A stretch of 64,000 bases of DNA from JAVBLD01 sp031553705 (GTDB lineage Bacteria > Bacteroidota > Bacteroidia > Bacteroidales > Marinifilaceae). The stretch covers positions 8,700 through 72,699 of the forward strand of contig JAVBLD010000006.1 of NCBI GenBank assembly GCA_031553705.1. The letters are read 5' to 3'. Below the pieces are notes generated by a model. It was not told the origin of the DNA. It saw nothing but the letters and a program-made list of their open reading frames with translations, and made no database searches. The position numbers were made by a program, and so were the translations under genes. Each line of letters opens with the position of its first letter. The stretch's first letter is position 1. Shown here in pieces: positions 52,679 through 62,025 of this stretch.

Positions 52679-55354
52679 TCATTCGAAATCCAGTATCATC
52701 TGCTCATCGCCGTCGCTTCCTTCCGGATTGGTGGTTTCCGGATCTATGCCGGTTTCAGTTATATTTTCGTCCTCCTCTTTTATTAGGGGCTCTATTTCCC
52801 GGATCTCTTTCACTTCGAATGTCGTAACCCGTTTACCCCGGGCTTTATAGGACTTCTCGGCTATAAACCCCTCGGCGTCGATCACCTCCGGCGGACGTGT
52901 GGCATGTTTCCCGTCAAAAACCACCTCAAAGCGAGGATGTTTTTTATCGCTCAGGCAAACCAGCCTGGAACCTTCCGTCTCTCCGATAATAGAGTTAACC
53001 TTTGCCGACTCCTCGAACCGGAACCGTTTCAAATAATAAAACTGCTGTTCCGCATCGTAGAACACGGCAGACCAGACTTTTTCCGAATTAAACTTTTCGA
53101 ATATCAGGTAGTGATCGTCGTAATGATTGCTCAGGTCAAAATCCGATATATGATATGTACCGTTTTTACTTACAATCAGAATCCGGTCTTCGCCCTGAAA
53201 CTCACCCAGATATTTTCCACGGTTATCGGTATTCAAACGCAGCACGTCCTCATCCAGCCAGATTTTACGCCCACCCAGCGTCGATACCCCTTTCTGCATC
53301 AGATTGATCTTATGGATATCATTTTTGGAAAGCATATTTCCCTGGGAATCACGCCCTTTTATAGTCAGTTCGGCAAAATCATACTCAAACACCAGTTTTT
53401 TAATCGCAGGCTTAGGTTTCAGGCACACCTTAATCACCTCAGCCTCCCCGTTCGGGTTTGCGGTAAAATGAAGCACCTTCGACCCCGCCGTACCTTTGGT
53501 CAGGTTATATTGTTTATCACGGGTCGTACCCGTCACATAGAAACGCTTCACATAAGACACCCCGTAACGTCCGTCACGGTAAACCACATTGTATATCGTC
53601 CGCTTATCGTTTTTCTTAAATATGTTCACATACAATATCTCTTTCCCCACAAACAACTTATCTGCCACCTTGGTTACATAATAGGTACCGTCTTTTTTAA
53701 AGATAATCACCTCATCCATATCCGAACATTCGCAGATAAATTCATCCTTTTTCAAAGCGGTACCGATAAATCCCTCCTCACGATTGATATACAACTTCTC
53801 ATTCGCAATCACCACTTTAGCCGCTTCGATATTCTCAAAATTACGAATCTCCGTCTTACGCTCCTTTCCTTTACTATACCTGGATTTGATGCCCTCATAA
53901 TAATCGATCGAATAAGGAATGATATGCTGGATATTATATTTCACCTTTTCTATCTCTGCCTCTAGTCCCAAAATATACTGATCGGCCTCATCGGAATTGA
54001 ACTTCAGAATCCGCTTCATCTTGATCTCCAGCAACCGTTTTATATCATCATCGGTCACCTCCCGGAATAACTTCGGCAAAAAAGGAGCCAGCCGCTTATG
54101 CACATGCGCGATCACAGCCTCCAAAGTCGCACTCTCCTCAAATGCCTTGTCCTTATAGATCCGTTCCTCGATAAATATCCGTTCCAGGGAAGCAAAATGC
54201 CACTCCTCCATCAATTCATTCAAATGGATCTCAAGCTCCAGCCTCAATAATCTGACCGTATCGTCCGCCGATTGCCTCAAAATGTCCGTAATGGACATAA
54301 ACCGCGGCTTCTCGTTCTCAATCACACAGGAGTTCGGAGAAATCGACAACTCGCAATCGGTAAATGCATATAAGGCATCTATTGTTTTATCCGATGACAC
54401 GCCGGGAGCCAGATAGATCAATATCTCCACATCCGCCGCCGTATTGTCGTCGATCTTCTTGATCTTGATCTTTCCCTTATCATTGGCCTTAAGTATGCTA
54501 TCGATCAACGAACCGGTCGTTCGCCCGTACGGCAGTTCGGTAATTTTCAGAATCTTATTACTGCTGTCTTTCTCAATCCGCGCCCTGATCTTTACACTTC
54601 CTCCCCGCAAACCGTCATTGTATTTACAGACATCAATCAGACCTCCGGTCGGGAAGTCGGGATATAACACAAAATCTTCATGTTTCAGATGAGCAATACA
54701 GGCATCAACCAGCTCGACAAAGTTATGGGGTAATATCTTGGAAGCCAATCCCACGGCAATCCCTTCTACTCCCTGCGCCAGCAACAACGGAAACTTCACC
54801 GGCAAACACTCCGGTTCACGGTTCCGGCCGTCATACGAAAGCTTCCAATTGGTAGTCTTGGAATTAAACGCTACCTCCAATGCAAACTTCGACAACCGGG
54901 CTTCGATGTAGCGGGGAGCAGCCGCACCGTCGCCGGTATAGATATTTCCCCAGTTTCCCTGACAATCGATCAGCAGGTCTTTCTGTCCCAACTGCACCAA
55001 TGCATCGCCGATCGAAGCATCTCCGTGCGGGTGGTACTGCATCGTATTACCGATGATATTGGCCACTTTATTATAACGACCGTCATCCAACTGTTTCATT
55101 GAATGCAGAATACGCCGCTGTACCGGTTTCAGTCCATCGTCCACATAAGGCACCGCCCGCTCCAAAATCACATACGAGGCATAATCCAGAAACCATTTCT
55201 CAAACATTCCTGAAAGATGCTGAATCGACCGGATATGTCCGTTCTCTTCGGTAACCTCTTCTGTCTCTGCGATACCGGCGGACTCCTCCGGTACCGATTC
55301 AGTCGCCGGCTCCTCTTCGTCTTTTTCCAAATCGTCTGTTATATCTTCCGCCAT
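52679..55354 (-). CDS. parC: Type IIA DNA topoisomerase subunit A (ParC-like)
   Basis: 891 aa. Breakage-reunion domain begins after an acidic 40-residue head; SYVILERAVPYVDDGLKPVQ, YHPHGDASIGDALV and the catalytic Tyr in AAPRYIEARL near residue 148. C-terminal region has six-bladed pinwheel strands but no clear GyrA box (QRRGGKG), which favours topoisomerase IV over gyrase. Acidic tail (IDPETTNPEGSDGDEQMILD). Located after the B subunit, 59 nt away, so the two make a heterotetramer. Decatenates chromosomes. Confidence 0.93.
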   Translation of the reverse strand: MAEDITDDLEKDEEEPATESVPEESAGIAETEEVTEENGHIRSIQHLSGMFEKWFLDYASYVILERAVPYVDDGLKPVQRRILHSMKQLDDGRYNKVANIIGNTMQYHPHGDASIGDALVQLGQKDLLIDCQGNWGNIYTGDGAAAPRYIEARLSKFALEVAFNSKTTNWKLSYDGRNREPECLPVKFPLLLAQGVEGIAVGLASKILPHNFVELVDACIAHLKHEDFVLYPDFPTGGLIDVCKYNDGLRGGSVKIRARIEKDSSNKILKITELPYGRTTGSLIDSILKANDKGKIKIKKIDDNTAADVEILIYLAPGVSSDKTIDALYAFTDCELSISPNSCVIENEKPRFMSITDILRQSADDTVRLLRLELEIHLNELMEEWHFASLERIFIEERIYKDKAFEESATLEAVIAHVHKRLAPFLPKLFREVTDDDIKRLLEIKMKRILKFNSDEADQYILGLEAEIEKVKYNIQHIIPYSIDYYEGIKSRYSKGKERKTEIRNFENIEAAKVVIANEKLYINREEGFIGTALKKDEFICECSDMDEVIIFKKDGTYYVTKVADKLFVGKEILYVNIFKKNDKRTIYNVVYRDGRYGVSYVKRFYVTGTTRDKQYNLTKGTAGSKVLHFTANPNGEAEVIKVCLKPKPAIKKLVFEYDFAELTIKGRDSQGNMLSKNDIHKINLMQKGVSTLGGRKIWLDEDVLRLNTDNRGKYLGEFQGEDRILIVSKNGTYHISDFDLSNHYDDHYLIFEKFNSEKVWSAVFYDAEQQFYYLKRFRFEESAKVNSIIGETEGSRLVCLSDKKHPRFEVVFDGKHATRPPEVIDAEGFIAEKSYKARGKRVTTFEVKEIREIEPLIKEEDENITETGIDPETTNPEGSDGDEQMILDFE

Positions 55355-55413
55355 TCTGTTTATTTTATATTTTAAGATTTCGGACTACACTGTCTCTTTT
55401 ATCCTACCTGTTT

Positions 55414-57249
55414 TTACCCAAGCTCGTCTTTCTCTATATAAAGGTTATCGATGATAAAATCCTGTCTTTCAGGCGTATTTTTCCCCATATAGTAAGAGAG
55501 TATCTCGTCTATCGAATCGCCTTTGGTCATACGCACCGGTTCCAACCGCATATCTTTGCCGATAAAATGCTTAAACTCATCCGGCGAAATCTCCCCCAAC
55601 CCTTTAAAACGGGTAATCTCCGGCTTCGGTCCCAGTTTACGGATTGCCGTCTCCCGCTCCTGATCCGAATAGCAGTACTTTGTCTCCTTTTTGTTACGCA
55701 CCCGGAACAACGGAGTCTGCAAGATATAGACATGTCCTGCCCTTACCAGATCGGGAAAAAACTGTAAGAAAAACGTTAACAGCAACAGCCGGATATGCAT
55801 TCCGTCCACATCCGCATCGGTAGCCAGAATCACATTATTGTAGCGCAGGTCTTCCAAGCCGTCCTCAATATTCAACGCCGCCTGCAACAAATTAAACTCC
55901 TCATTTTCATACACCACTTTCTTCGTCAGTCCGTACGAATTCAACGGCTTACCGCGTAAACTGAACACCGCCTGGGTATTCACATCCCTCGATTTGGTAA
56001 TCGATCCGCTGGCAGAATCGCCCTCGGTAATAAAAATCGAAGATTCCGTTTTCCGTTCATGACTTGAATTGAAATGAGCCCGGCAGTCCCTCAGTTTCCG
56101 GTTGTGCAGGCTCACCTGCTTGGCCCGTTCCCGTGCGATCTTCTGGATCCCGGCCATCGCTTTCCGCTCCTTTTCCGCCTCGATGATCTTCCGCAACATC
56201 AATTCGGCCGTATCCTGATTCCGGTGCAGGTAATTGTCCAACTCTTTCGTCACAAAATCCATAATGAAATTCCGTACCGTCGGCCCTTGCGGAGCGATGT
56301 CCTTCGACCCCAGTTTGGTTTTTGTCTGGGACTCGAATACCGGCTCCTGCACTTTTATACTGATCGCGCCGATCACCGACGTACGGATATCGGCAATATC
56401 AAAATCCTTCTTGTAGAAATCACGGACGGTCTTTACAATCGCCTCCCGGAAAGCCGCCAGGTGGGTACCTCCCTGGGTGGTATGCTGGCCGTTCACGAAA
56501 GAATAATACTCTTCCCCGTACTGACGCCCATGAGTCATCGCCATCTCAATATCGTCCCCTTTCAGATGGATGATCGGGTACAACCCTTCTCCGCTCATAT
56601 TCTCCGTCAGCAAATCATAAAGCCCGTGTTTTGAAAAAAACTTCATTCCGTTAAAGACGATGGTAAGCCCTGTGTTCAGAAACACATAATTCTTAAACAT
56701 AGCCTCCAGATACTCGCCGATAAAATGGTAGTTCCCGAAAATCTCCTTATCCGCAAAGAAAGTAACCTTCGTACCGTTCGGCTCTTTCGTCGGTTCGATA
56801 TCCCGCTCTTCAATGATCTGCGCCCTGCAAAACCGCACATATTTAGCCTCTCCGTCCCGAAAAGATTGTATCTCGAAGTTCTCCGACAACGCATTTACCG
56901 CCTTGATCCCGACTCCGTTCAATCCCACCGACTTCTTAAACGCTTCCGAGTCGTATTTCGCCCCGGTATTCATTTTCGAAGAGGCATCCACCAGTTTTCC
57001 TAGCGGTATACCGCGTCCGAAGTCCCGTACCGTAACGCTCCGTTCTTCTATTGTAATCCTGATCTCTGTTCCACATCCCATGGCAAACTCATCGATCGAG
57101 TTATCAACCACCTCTTTTATCAGGATATAAATCCCGTCATCCGAAGCCGAACCGTCCCCCAGTTTTCCGATATACATCCCGGGACGTTTACGGATATGTT
57201 CCCGCCAATCTAGTGTCCTGATCGAATCCTCTGAATAATTTTCTACCAT
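55414..57249 (-). CDS. parE: Type IIA DNA topoisomerase subunit B (ParE-like)
   Basis: 611 aa ATPase subunit. GHKL elements: EVVDNSIDEFAMG, VRDFGRGIPLG, GLNGVGIKAVNALS; Q-T-K loop (QTKTKLG); TOPRIM: ITEGDSASGSI and LATDADVDGMHIRLLLLT; end FIIDNLYIEKDELG. Shorter than GyrB types. First gene of the parE-parC pair. Upstream gap of 369 bp contains no clear matched promoter for it. Confidence 0.94.
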   Translation of the reverse strand: MVENYSEDSIRTLDWREHIRKRPGMYIGKLGDGSASDDGIYILIKEVVDNSIDEFAMGCGTEIRITIEERSVTVRDFGRGIPLGKLVDASSKMNTGAKYDSEAFKKSVGLNGVGIKAVNALSENFEIQSFRDGEAKYVRFCRAQIIEERDIEPTKEPNGTKVTFFADKEIFGNYHFIGEYLEAMFKNYVFLNTGLTIVFNGMKFFSKHGLYDLLTENMSGEGLYPIIHLKGDDIEMAMTHGRQYGEEYYSFVNGQHTTQGGTHLAAFREAIVKTVRDFYKKDFDIADIRTSVIGAISIKVQEPVFESQTKTKLGSKDIAPQGPTVRNFIMDFVTKELDNYLHRNQDTAELMLRKIIEAEKERKAMAGIQKIARERAKQVSLHNRKLRDCRAHFNSSHERKTESSIFITEGDSASGSITKSRDVNTQAVFSLRGKPLNSYGLTKKVVYENEEFNLLQAALNIEDGLEDLRYNNVILATDADVDGMHIRLLLLTFFLQFFPDLVRAGHVYILQTPLFRVRNKKETKYCYSDQERETAIRKLGPKPEITRFKGLGEISPDEFKHFIGKDMRLEPVRMTKGDSIDEILSYYMGKNTPERQDFIIDNLYIEKDELG

Positions 57250-57618
57250 GTCCTAAAAAACTTGCAAAGATTTATATAACAACAGAATAACCAATACCTG
57301 CAATCATCTTGAATTAAAATAACAATCATCTACAACCAATCACCCCCATCCATGAGTATCGTGCAAAAATAATGAAAACAAGCTAATTTGCTATTTTTCA
57401 AAAGACAAAATTACTAACAACAACTATACGGGAAAGAATGGTATACCTATTCAAAATATATTACAATATAATCCACAATTAATATTTTGTTTTGTTAAGG
57501 TATATTACTATACTTGCAGTCAGTTATATCATTTAGCCAAAATAACGGCAACCTCTTTTCAATAGCCGGCCCGCATTCCGGTTAAGGGGTTATGAATCAC
57601 TTAAAATAAACACACGAT
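57250..57618. other. Divergent intergenic region parE / membrane protein
   Basis: 369 bp, strongly AT-rich. Holds the + strand promoter below. On the - strand TAATTTTG (57413-57406) fits a -7 box but has no TTTG at the right distance. No ORF, RNA gene or repeat recognised. Confidence 0.5.
57486..57516 (+). promoter_or_regulatory. Promoter of the 57.6-kb membrane protein gene
   Basis: TTTG (57486-57489), 19-nt spacer, TATACTTG (57509-57516), 7 of 8 to the -7 consensus. Leader would be about 95 nt. Confidence 0.55.
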
Positions 57619-58296
57619 ATGGACGCGTTTACAAATAAATTCTCCTTTAAAGAGTTTGTCGAGATATTAATTCCCGGAATATATACCGCATGGCTGGCCC
57701 TGGGGACAGAAAAACTGTTCGGCTCGGAATTTATTCACGGGATCGTTTTTTTTCTGACCGCAATCGGGATCGGAGTCTTCCTGTCAGCCCTTTCCTTACC
57801 CGCACTCATACTGAAAAGAAGCAACATGTTATCTACCGAAATATTGATGAAAAACATGTGCGGAGTATCTAAAAAAAAGCCCGGCATGACAGATACGGCA
57901 AAAAACTATTTCCAGGAATTATCAAACTGCGATAAATGCAAGGCGGTCATATACAACCATTTTTTCAGATTCTACGATCACAAAGAAAACATACCGCAAA
58001 CACAGCAAACGACGACTGAAGTGTACACCGGCTTCTTTTACATGGCCGTAAACACAGCCTTTATATCTTTTATCGCCCTGTGCAGCTATATTTTTTCTTA
58101 TGAACCACCTATAAGCCAGCTATTTCTGGCCATCATCCTGCTTTTTTCAATGGTTGCCGCCATCTCCTTTTTCAGGAAAATCAAATTTCTATACTACCGG
58201 CAATACCTCGCCTTCCGCGAATCCGAAGAGTACAAATCCCTTTTAGAAAAGTTCCCCGCATGCCCAAAAGTGCCCTCGCCTTCCTCCATTCTATAA
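57619..58296 (+). CDS. Membrane protein of unknown function
   Basis: 225 aa. Two N-terminal hydrophobic segments (ILIPGIYTAWLALG and GIVFFLTAIGIGVFLSALSL), a hydrophilic middle with CDKCKAVIYNHFFRFYDH, then two more (AFISFIALCSYIFSY and LFLAIILLFSMVAAISFF) and a basic/Tyr-rich tail. Both ends probably cytoplasmic. I do not recognise a family. It stands alone between its own promoter and a convergent birA. The C-terminal tail (PACPKVPSPSSIL) is Pro-rich and may be variable. Confidence 0.7.
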   Translation: MDAFTNKFSFKEFVEILIPGIYTAWLALGTEKLFGSEFIHGIVFFLTAIGIGVFLSALSLPALILKRSNMLSTEILMKNMCGVSKKKPGMTDTAKNYFQELSNCDKCKAVIYNHFFRFYDHKENIPQTQQTTTEVYTGFFYMAVNTAFISFIALCSYIFSYEPPISQLFLAIILLFSMVAAISFFRKIKFLYYRQYLAFRESEEYKSLLEKFPACPKVPSPSSIL

Positions 58297-58328
58297 TCCT
58301 AACCCCATCCCCAACCTGTTCCCAATTA

Positions 58329-59087
58329 TTAATTAAACAGGTATCTCACCTCCTTAAACCCATACACCCGTTCCTTACCCGCATCATCGACCAACACCAG
58401 CCTTCCATATTCATCGACACCGGAAACAAAGGCCCGGAACTCCCCCTCTTCATCCTCCCACCTGTAGATCCCTTGCCGGCGATAAAGATATTTCAGGAAG
58501 TCCTGTTCCAATCCGGAGTAATCATAGAGCTGCCGGTGCCGGACGCCAATGCATTCCAATAACCCACTCAACACCTCCTGTAATGGTACCTCCCGGCCCG
58601 TCAGTTGAGCCAAAGAAACCGGATTCGGCGCATCGGACAGGAATTCCCGCTGGTTTATATTCAACCCTATACCGCAAAAAGAACGGTACACACAAGCCCC
58701 GATGATCTGATGCTCTATCAGTATCCCGGCAATCTTGCGCTCCCCGACATAAAGATCATTCGGCCACTTAACCACACAGCCCGGAACATACCGGTTCACC
58801 CAATCCCGACATCCCAGTGCGATAACCATCGACACTGCAAACTGCAGGGAGGCCGGCAACTGCAACGGTTTAAAAACCACTGTCATCGAGATATTCCGTT
58901 CCGGTTCGCTCTCCCACCGATTATCAGCCAACCCCCGTCCCTGAGTCTGCCGGTACGTCAATACCACACTCCGGTCTCCCAACTCTTCCGCCAGCAACAA
59001 CGTCGCCAGAGTATTGGTAGATGCAGTCTCCCGCACCTCCAACACCCTGAACCCACTCACTTCCGATATCCTGTCTATTCCTTCCAT
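58329..59087 (-). CDS. birA: Biotin--[acetyl-CoA-carboxylase] ligase
   Basis: 252 aa. Catalytic domain only, with no N-terminal repressor HTH: TASTNTLATLLLAEE, TYRQTQGRGLADNRW (biotinyl-AMP loop, GRGLAD for the usual GRGRxG), KWPNDLYVGERKIAGILIE with the active lysine and FCGIGLNINQ. C-terminal SH3-like domain ends in RVYGFKEVRYLF. Attaches biotin to carboxylase carriers. Confidence 0.93.
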   Translation of the reverse strand: MEGIDRISEVSGFRVLEVRETASTNTLATLLLAEELGDRSVVLTYRQTQGRGLADNRWESEPERNISMTVVFKPLQLPASLQFAVSMVIALGCRDWVNRYVPGCVVKWPNDLYVGERKIAGILIEHQIIGACVYRSFCGIGLNINQREFLSDAPNPVSLAQLTGREVPLQEVLSGLLECIGVRHRQLYDYSGLEQDFLKYLYRRQGIYRWEDEEGEFRAFVSGVDEYGRLVLVDDAGKERVYGFKEVRYLFN

Positions 59088-59106
59088 AATCCGTCTCTTT
59101 ATTTCT

Positions 59107-59180
59107 TATCCCTGCTTTTCACTTTCAACCGTCAATTTTCGACTGAAATATCCTGCCTCTTACCACCTGCTCCCTGCCCC
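59107..59180. repeat. Mixed repeat tract between PorE-like gene and birA
   Basis: TTTTCACTTTCAACCGTCAATTTTC type followed by CCTGCCTCTTACC and CTGCTCCCTGCC words, i.e. two families in one gap, both pyrimidine-rich and ending at the 3' end of the OmpA-family gene. Confidence 0.6.
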
Positions 59181-61043
59181 TCATAAGACTTTAATCTCCG
59201 TCCTTCTGTTCTTGGCCCGGTTCGCCTCACTGCTATTCGGAACAACCGGTTTATCCTTTCCATATCCTTTATATACCATCCGTTCCTTTTTTATATGATG
59301 TGTAAACAGGTATTTATACACCTCATACGCCCGGTCTTCCGATAGCCGGTAATTGTGTGCATCCGTCCCCTGATCATCGGTATGCCCTGAAATCTCAACA
59401 TTCATTTCCGGATTTAATTTCAAAAATGCAACCAATTGCTGTAATTCGCTGATCGATTCATTCTTCAGGGTATAAGCATCCACATCAAAGAAGATACCCT
59501 TCAACACAAACGACACCCCTTTCCGGATCTGCCTCAACACAATATTTTTCTCGTGAGGATGTGCATGATCGGCCATCGGTACATACAAGGTATCCGAATA
59601 ATACATATATCCTTTTTTCAATACGCCGACCAATAACAAGCTTTTAGCCGGCACACAAGCCAGCATTCCGGGATGGGCATATACCTCATCATAATAGGCC
59701 AGCGTATCTCCGGTAGCCACTGTCACCACCGTCAGCCGGTCCGGCGCCACCGGTAGCTGCTGCTCATTACAGACCGACAACCGGACGTATGACGCTTCCG
59801 GACATGCCACCCCTTCCTCCAGCTGGTAACGGTAAATACTCTTTTTCCCGCTTACATCGGAAGAAAAATATCCCCATTTACCGGTCGCATCAACAAAAAA
59901 ACCCAGTTCATCCCGGTACGTATTAACCGTGATCCCGATATTAAACGGTTCGCTCCCCTTCTCGACATCCACTTTGTAAATATCTTTTTTACCCATACCC
60001 GGATAACCGTCCGATGAAAAGAACAGGGTTTTGTTATCATAATAGAGAAAAGGGGCCATTTCATCCCCGGGAGTATTAAAATACAGACACCTCGGTTCCG
60101 ACCAGTACTGGCGGCCATTGAGATCCCTTCTCAACAAAGTTGAATACCAGATGTCGCTTCCCCCACGTCCACCCTCCCGGGTCGAAGCAAAATAGAGTCT
60201 CCTGCCGTCCGCCGATATCGCCGGCTGGGCATCCCACGCCTCCGAATTCAACGGAGCGCCGAGATTGACCGGACGCGACCAAACCGAATCCGCCAACCGG
60301 TATGCCACATATATATCGCAACTGCCCAGGCCGCCCGGACGACCGCAAGCTGTAAAATACATCATCTGCCCGTCCGCCGTGATCGATTGCGTACCCTCAT
60401 TTTCCGGAGTATTCAGGCTCAACGAATAGCGAAGGCCGTCTTTCAATATCCATATATTCTCCTCGCCATTATCCAGCTGTGTATACAGCGCCGTCTCCTT
60501 TGTCACATCCAGCGAAGGCCAGTAAACATCCCTCTCCGAATCGATAAACAATGATACCTCCTGCTTGGTCTGCTCATTCAAAGCTTTCAGGGCAAACTCG
60601 CAATTAAGGATATTTTTCCGGGCCTCCGCTTCATAGCGCAGGCGCTTATCTTTTTGCAAATAATTTTGATAATGATTTAACGCCTCGGTATAATTCCCCA
60701 GCTTAAAATAACAGGCTGCCAGGCTATAATAATAACCGGAATACTTCGCCGGATCGATCCTGAACGCAGCCAGCACCGACTCGATCTCCCGTTCCGTTTC
60801 GCCCGTCCGGTCATACACATCCGCCCGGAGCAGGTATAATTCAGCAAAACCGCTATCCGTCTTTGCCGCCTTTTCCAGCAATTCCAGTGTTGTATTATAT
60901 TCCTTCCTCCGAAACGTTTCAACTGCCGACCGGTAATACCGCTCCGCCTTCCTGTCTTTACTCACCGGTACCGTCTGAGCAACCGTACATGTCGCTATAA
61001 ACAAAAAAACGATGACCAACCACCCTGTTTTCCTATTATTCAT
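59181..61043 (-). CDS. TPR-PD40-OmpA protein, PorE-like
   Basis: 620 aa. Signal peptide GWLVIVFLFIATCTVAQ; TPR-like helices (residues about 30-140: AERYYRSAVETFRRKEYNTT, YYSLAACYFKLGNYTEALNHY); PD40 beta-propeller repeats (about 190-380: GEENIWIL, TADGQMMYFTACGR, ISADGRRLYFASTREGGRGGSD, KTLFFSSDGYPGMGKKD); then a linker, and a C-terminal OmpA domain (FFDVDAYTLKNES, ISGHTDDQGTDAHNYRLSEDRA, NRRTEIKVL) that binds peptidoglycan. This domain order matches PorE of the type IX secretion system and related proteins; it lacks a lipobox. Role as anchor is inference. Confidence 0.88.
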   Translation of the reverse strand: MNNRKTGWLVIVFLFIATCTVAQTVPVSKDRKAERYYRSAVETFRRKEYNTTLELLEKAAKTDSGFAELYLLRADVYDRTGETEREIESVLAAFRIDPAKYSGYYYSLAACYFKLGNYTEALNHYQNYLQKDKRLRYEAEARKNILNCEFALKALNEQTKQEVSLFIDSERDVYWPSLDVTKETALYTQLDNGEENIWILKDGLRYSLSLNTPENEGTQSITADGQMMYFTACGRPGGLGSCDIYVAYRLADSVWSRPVNLGAPLNSEAWDAQPAISADGRRLYFASTREGGRGGSDIWYSTLLRRDLNGRQYWSEPRCLYFNTPGDEMAPFLYYDNKTLFFSSDGYPGMGKKDIYKVDVEKGSEPFNIGITVNTYRDELGFFVDATGKWGYFSSDVSGKKSIYRYQLEEGVACPEASYVRLSVCNEQQLPVAPDRLTVVTVATGDTLAYYDEVYAHPGMLACVPAKSLLLVGVLKKGYMYYSDTLYVPMADHAHPHEKNIVLRQIRKGVSFVLKGIFFDVDAYTLKNESISELQQLVAFLKLNPEMNVEISGHTDDQGTDAHNYRLSEDRAYEVYKYLFTHHIKKERMVYKGYGKDKPVVPNSSEANRAKNRRTEIKVL

Positions 61044-61309
61044 TTACACTAATATTTTCCATTTACTTTACCCGCCTAAAAGTAATCAATAAATAAAAAA
61101 TATAATACAGTTCGTCAATTAAAACACTATATTGTACTGCAACAACATGCATTTGCAATAACAGGTATTCACCAAATTACATCCCAGGTAGATTCCGCCC
61201 CCCACGTTCTTCTTTTTCTATTTTAGAAGATTTATCTTTAATATGCAATCAAATCATTTTAAACAATTACCGAATCTTTAGATTTTCAACTACTGATTCG
61301 CATTATTAA

Positions 61310-61891
61310 TTAAAATTCCGCTCTTTCACTTTCAACTGTCAACTTTTCACTTTCAACCAAATACTTCTCCCCCTTTCGCGCGTCATCAGAATAGACATGC
61401 AGGCTATGCCCGGTATCGCTCAGGCAAGTAATCCGGTGGATATGGTTATTGAATGTACCTGCGCTACCAACGGCAAAAAATCCTTCTCCACCCCCTGTTT
61501 CAAACGCACTGATAAACTCCACCCCGCCACCTGGTTTCTCCTCGAACACTTCCACCAAAAAACGTCCGGAAGCAAAGTAATACGCGGCAAACTGCGGATG
61601 GCCGTGAACAGACGTCCGATTCCTTTTTTTCCAACACATCATAATCGCCTCCCACCCGCTCTCAACATCCTTTCCAAGATAAACCCTCTTATAAAGCGTA
61701 TCCGAAAAATCACAGAAATCTTTCCAATTACAGTTTACCAGAAATTGCTGCACATACTCACGCAACGCCTCTCCGAATAAATTATCCATCTTATATTCTC
61801 CGACAATCTCCATCAGTCCGGCAAAAAATGCCTCATAACCTGCCTTTATATCAACAGGTTGCAAAAAATCATTCTCAATCGTAGTTGTCAT
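61310..61891 (-). CDS. Cysteine dioxygenase-like cupin
   Basis: 193 aa. C-terminal cupin: TSVHGHPQFAAYYFASG (two His of the first motif), VGSAGTFNNHIHRITCLS and GHSLHVYSDDARKG, resembling bacterial cysteine dioxygenases, which oxidise thiols with Fe(II). The Glu/Asp of ordinary cupins after HxH is absent, as in that family. N-terminal 90 residues (FLQPVDIKAGYEAFFAGLME, NCNWKDFCDFSDTLYKRVYL) are helical as in CDO. The last 15 residues (VESEKLTVESERAEF) are encoded by AGTTGAAAGTG repeats. Substrate uncertain. Confidence 0.7.
   Translation of the reverse strand: MTTTIENDFLQPVDIKAGYEAFFAGLMEIVGEYKMDNLFGEALREYVQQFLVNCNWKDFCDFSDTLYKRVYLGKDVESGWEAIMMCWKKRNRTSVHGHPQFAAYYFASGRFLVEVFEEKPGGGVEFISAFETGGGEGFFAVGSAGTFNNHIHRITCLSDTGHSLHVYSDDARKGEKYLVESEKLTVESERAEF
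61313..61357. repeat. TTTCAACT repeats encoding the cupin C-terminus
   Basis: TCACTTTCAACTGTCAACTT then CACTTTCAACC. Four words in a row within and after the gene end. Confidence 0.65.
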
Positions 61892-61995
61892 GGCTATCTC
61901 TATTTATTCAAAAATATGAATAAAAGTAACACAATCCTTCCACTTAAATATGCCTATTTCTACCCAAAATAGATAAGTAAAAATACGCAAATCAC

Positions 61996-62025
61996 AAAAA
62001 AGGGCATCCGGCACTCCGGACACCC
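61996..62025 (-). terminator. Rho-independent terminator of rubrerythrin gene
   Basis: On the - strand GGGTGTCCGG, loop AGTG, CCGGATGCCC, then TTTTTT: 10 pairs with two G-T. 33 nt after the stop. Confidence 0.88.

Noticed and set aside
52459..52827. 122-codon + strand frame in the aroK/parC gap
   Set aside because: Overlaps repeats and the parC 3' end; the - strand remnant explains the gap better.
52904..53965. 353-codon open frame on the + strand
   Set aside because: Lies wholly antisense to parC, has no recognisable domain and is a codon-bias shadow.
56074..56634. 186-codon + strand frame
   Set aside because: Antisense to parE with arginine/histidine-rich composition typical of shadows.
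52679..57249. Gyrase rather than topoisomerase IV
   Set aside because: No GyrA box seen and the adjacent B-A order with a short B subunit fits ParE/ParC; still not fully excluded.
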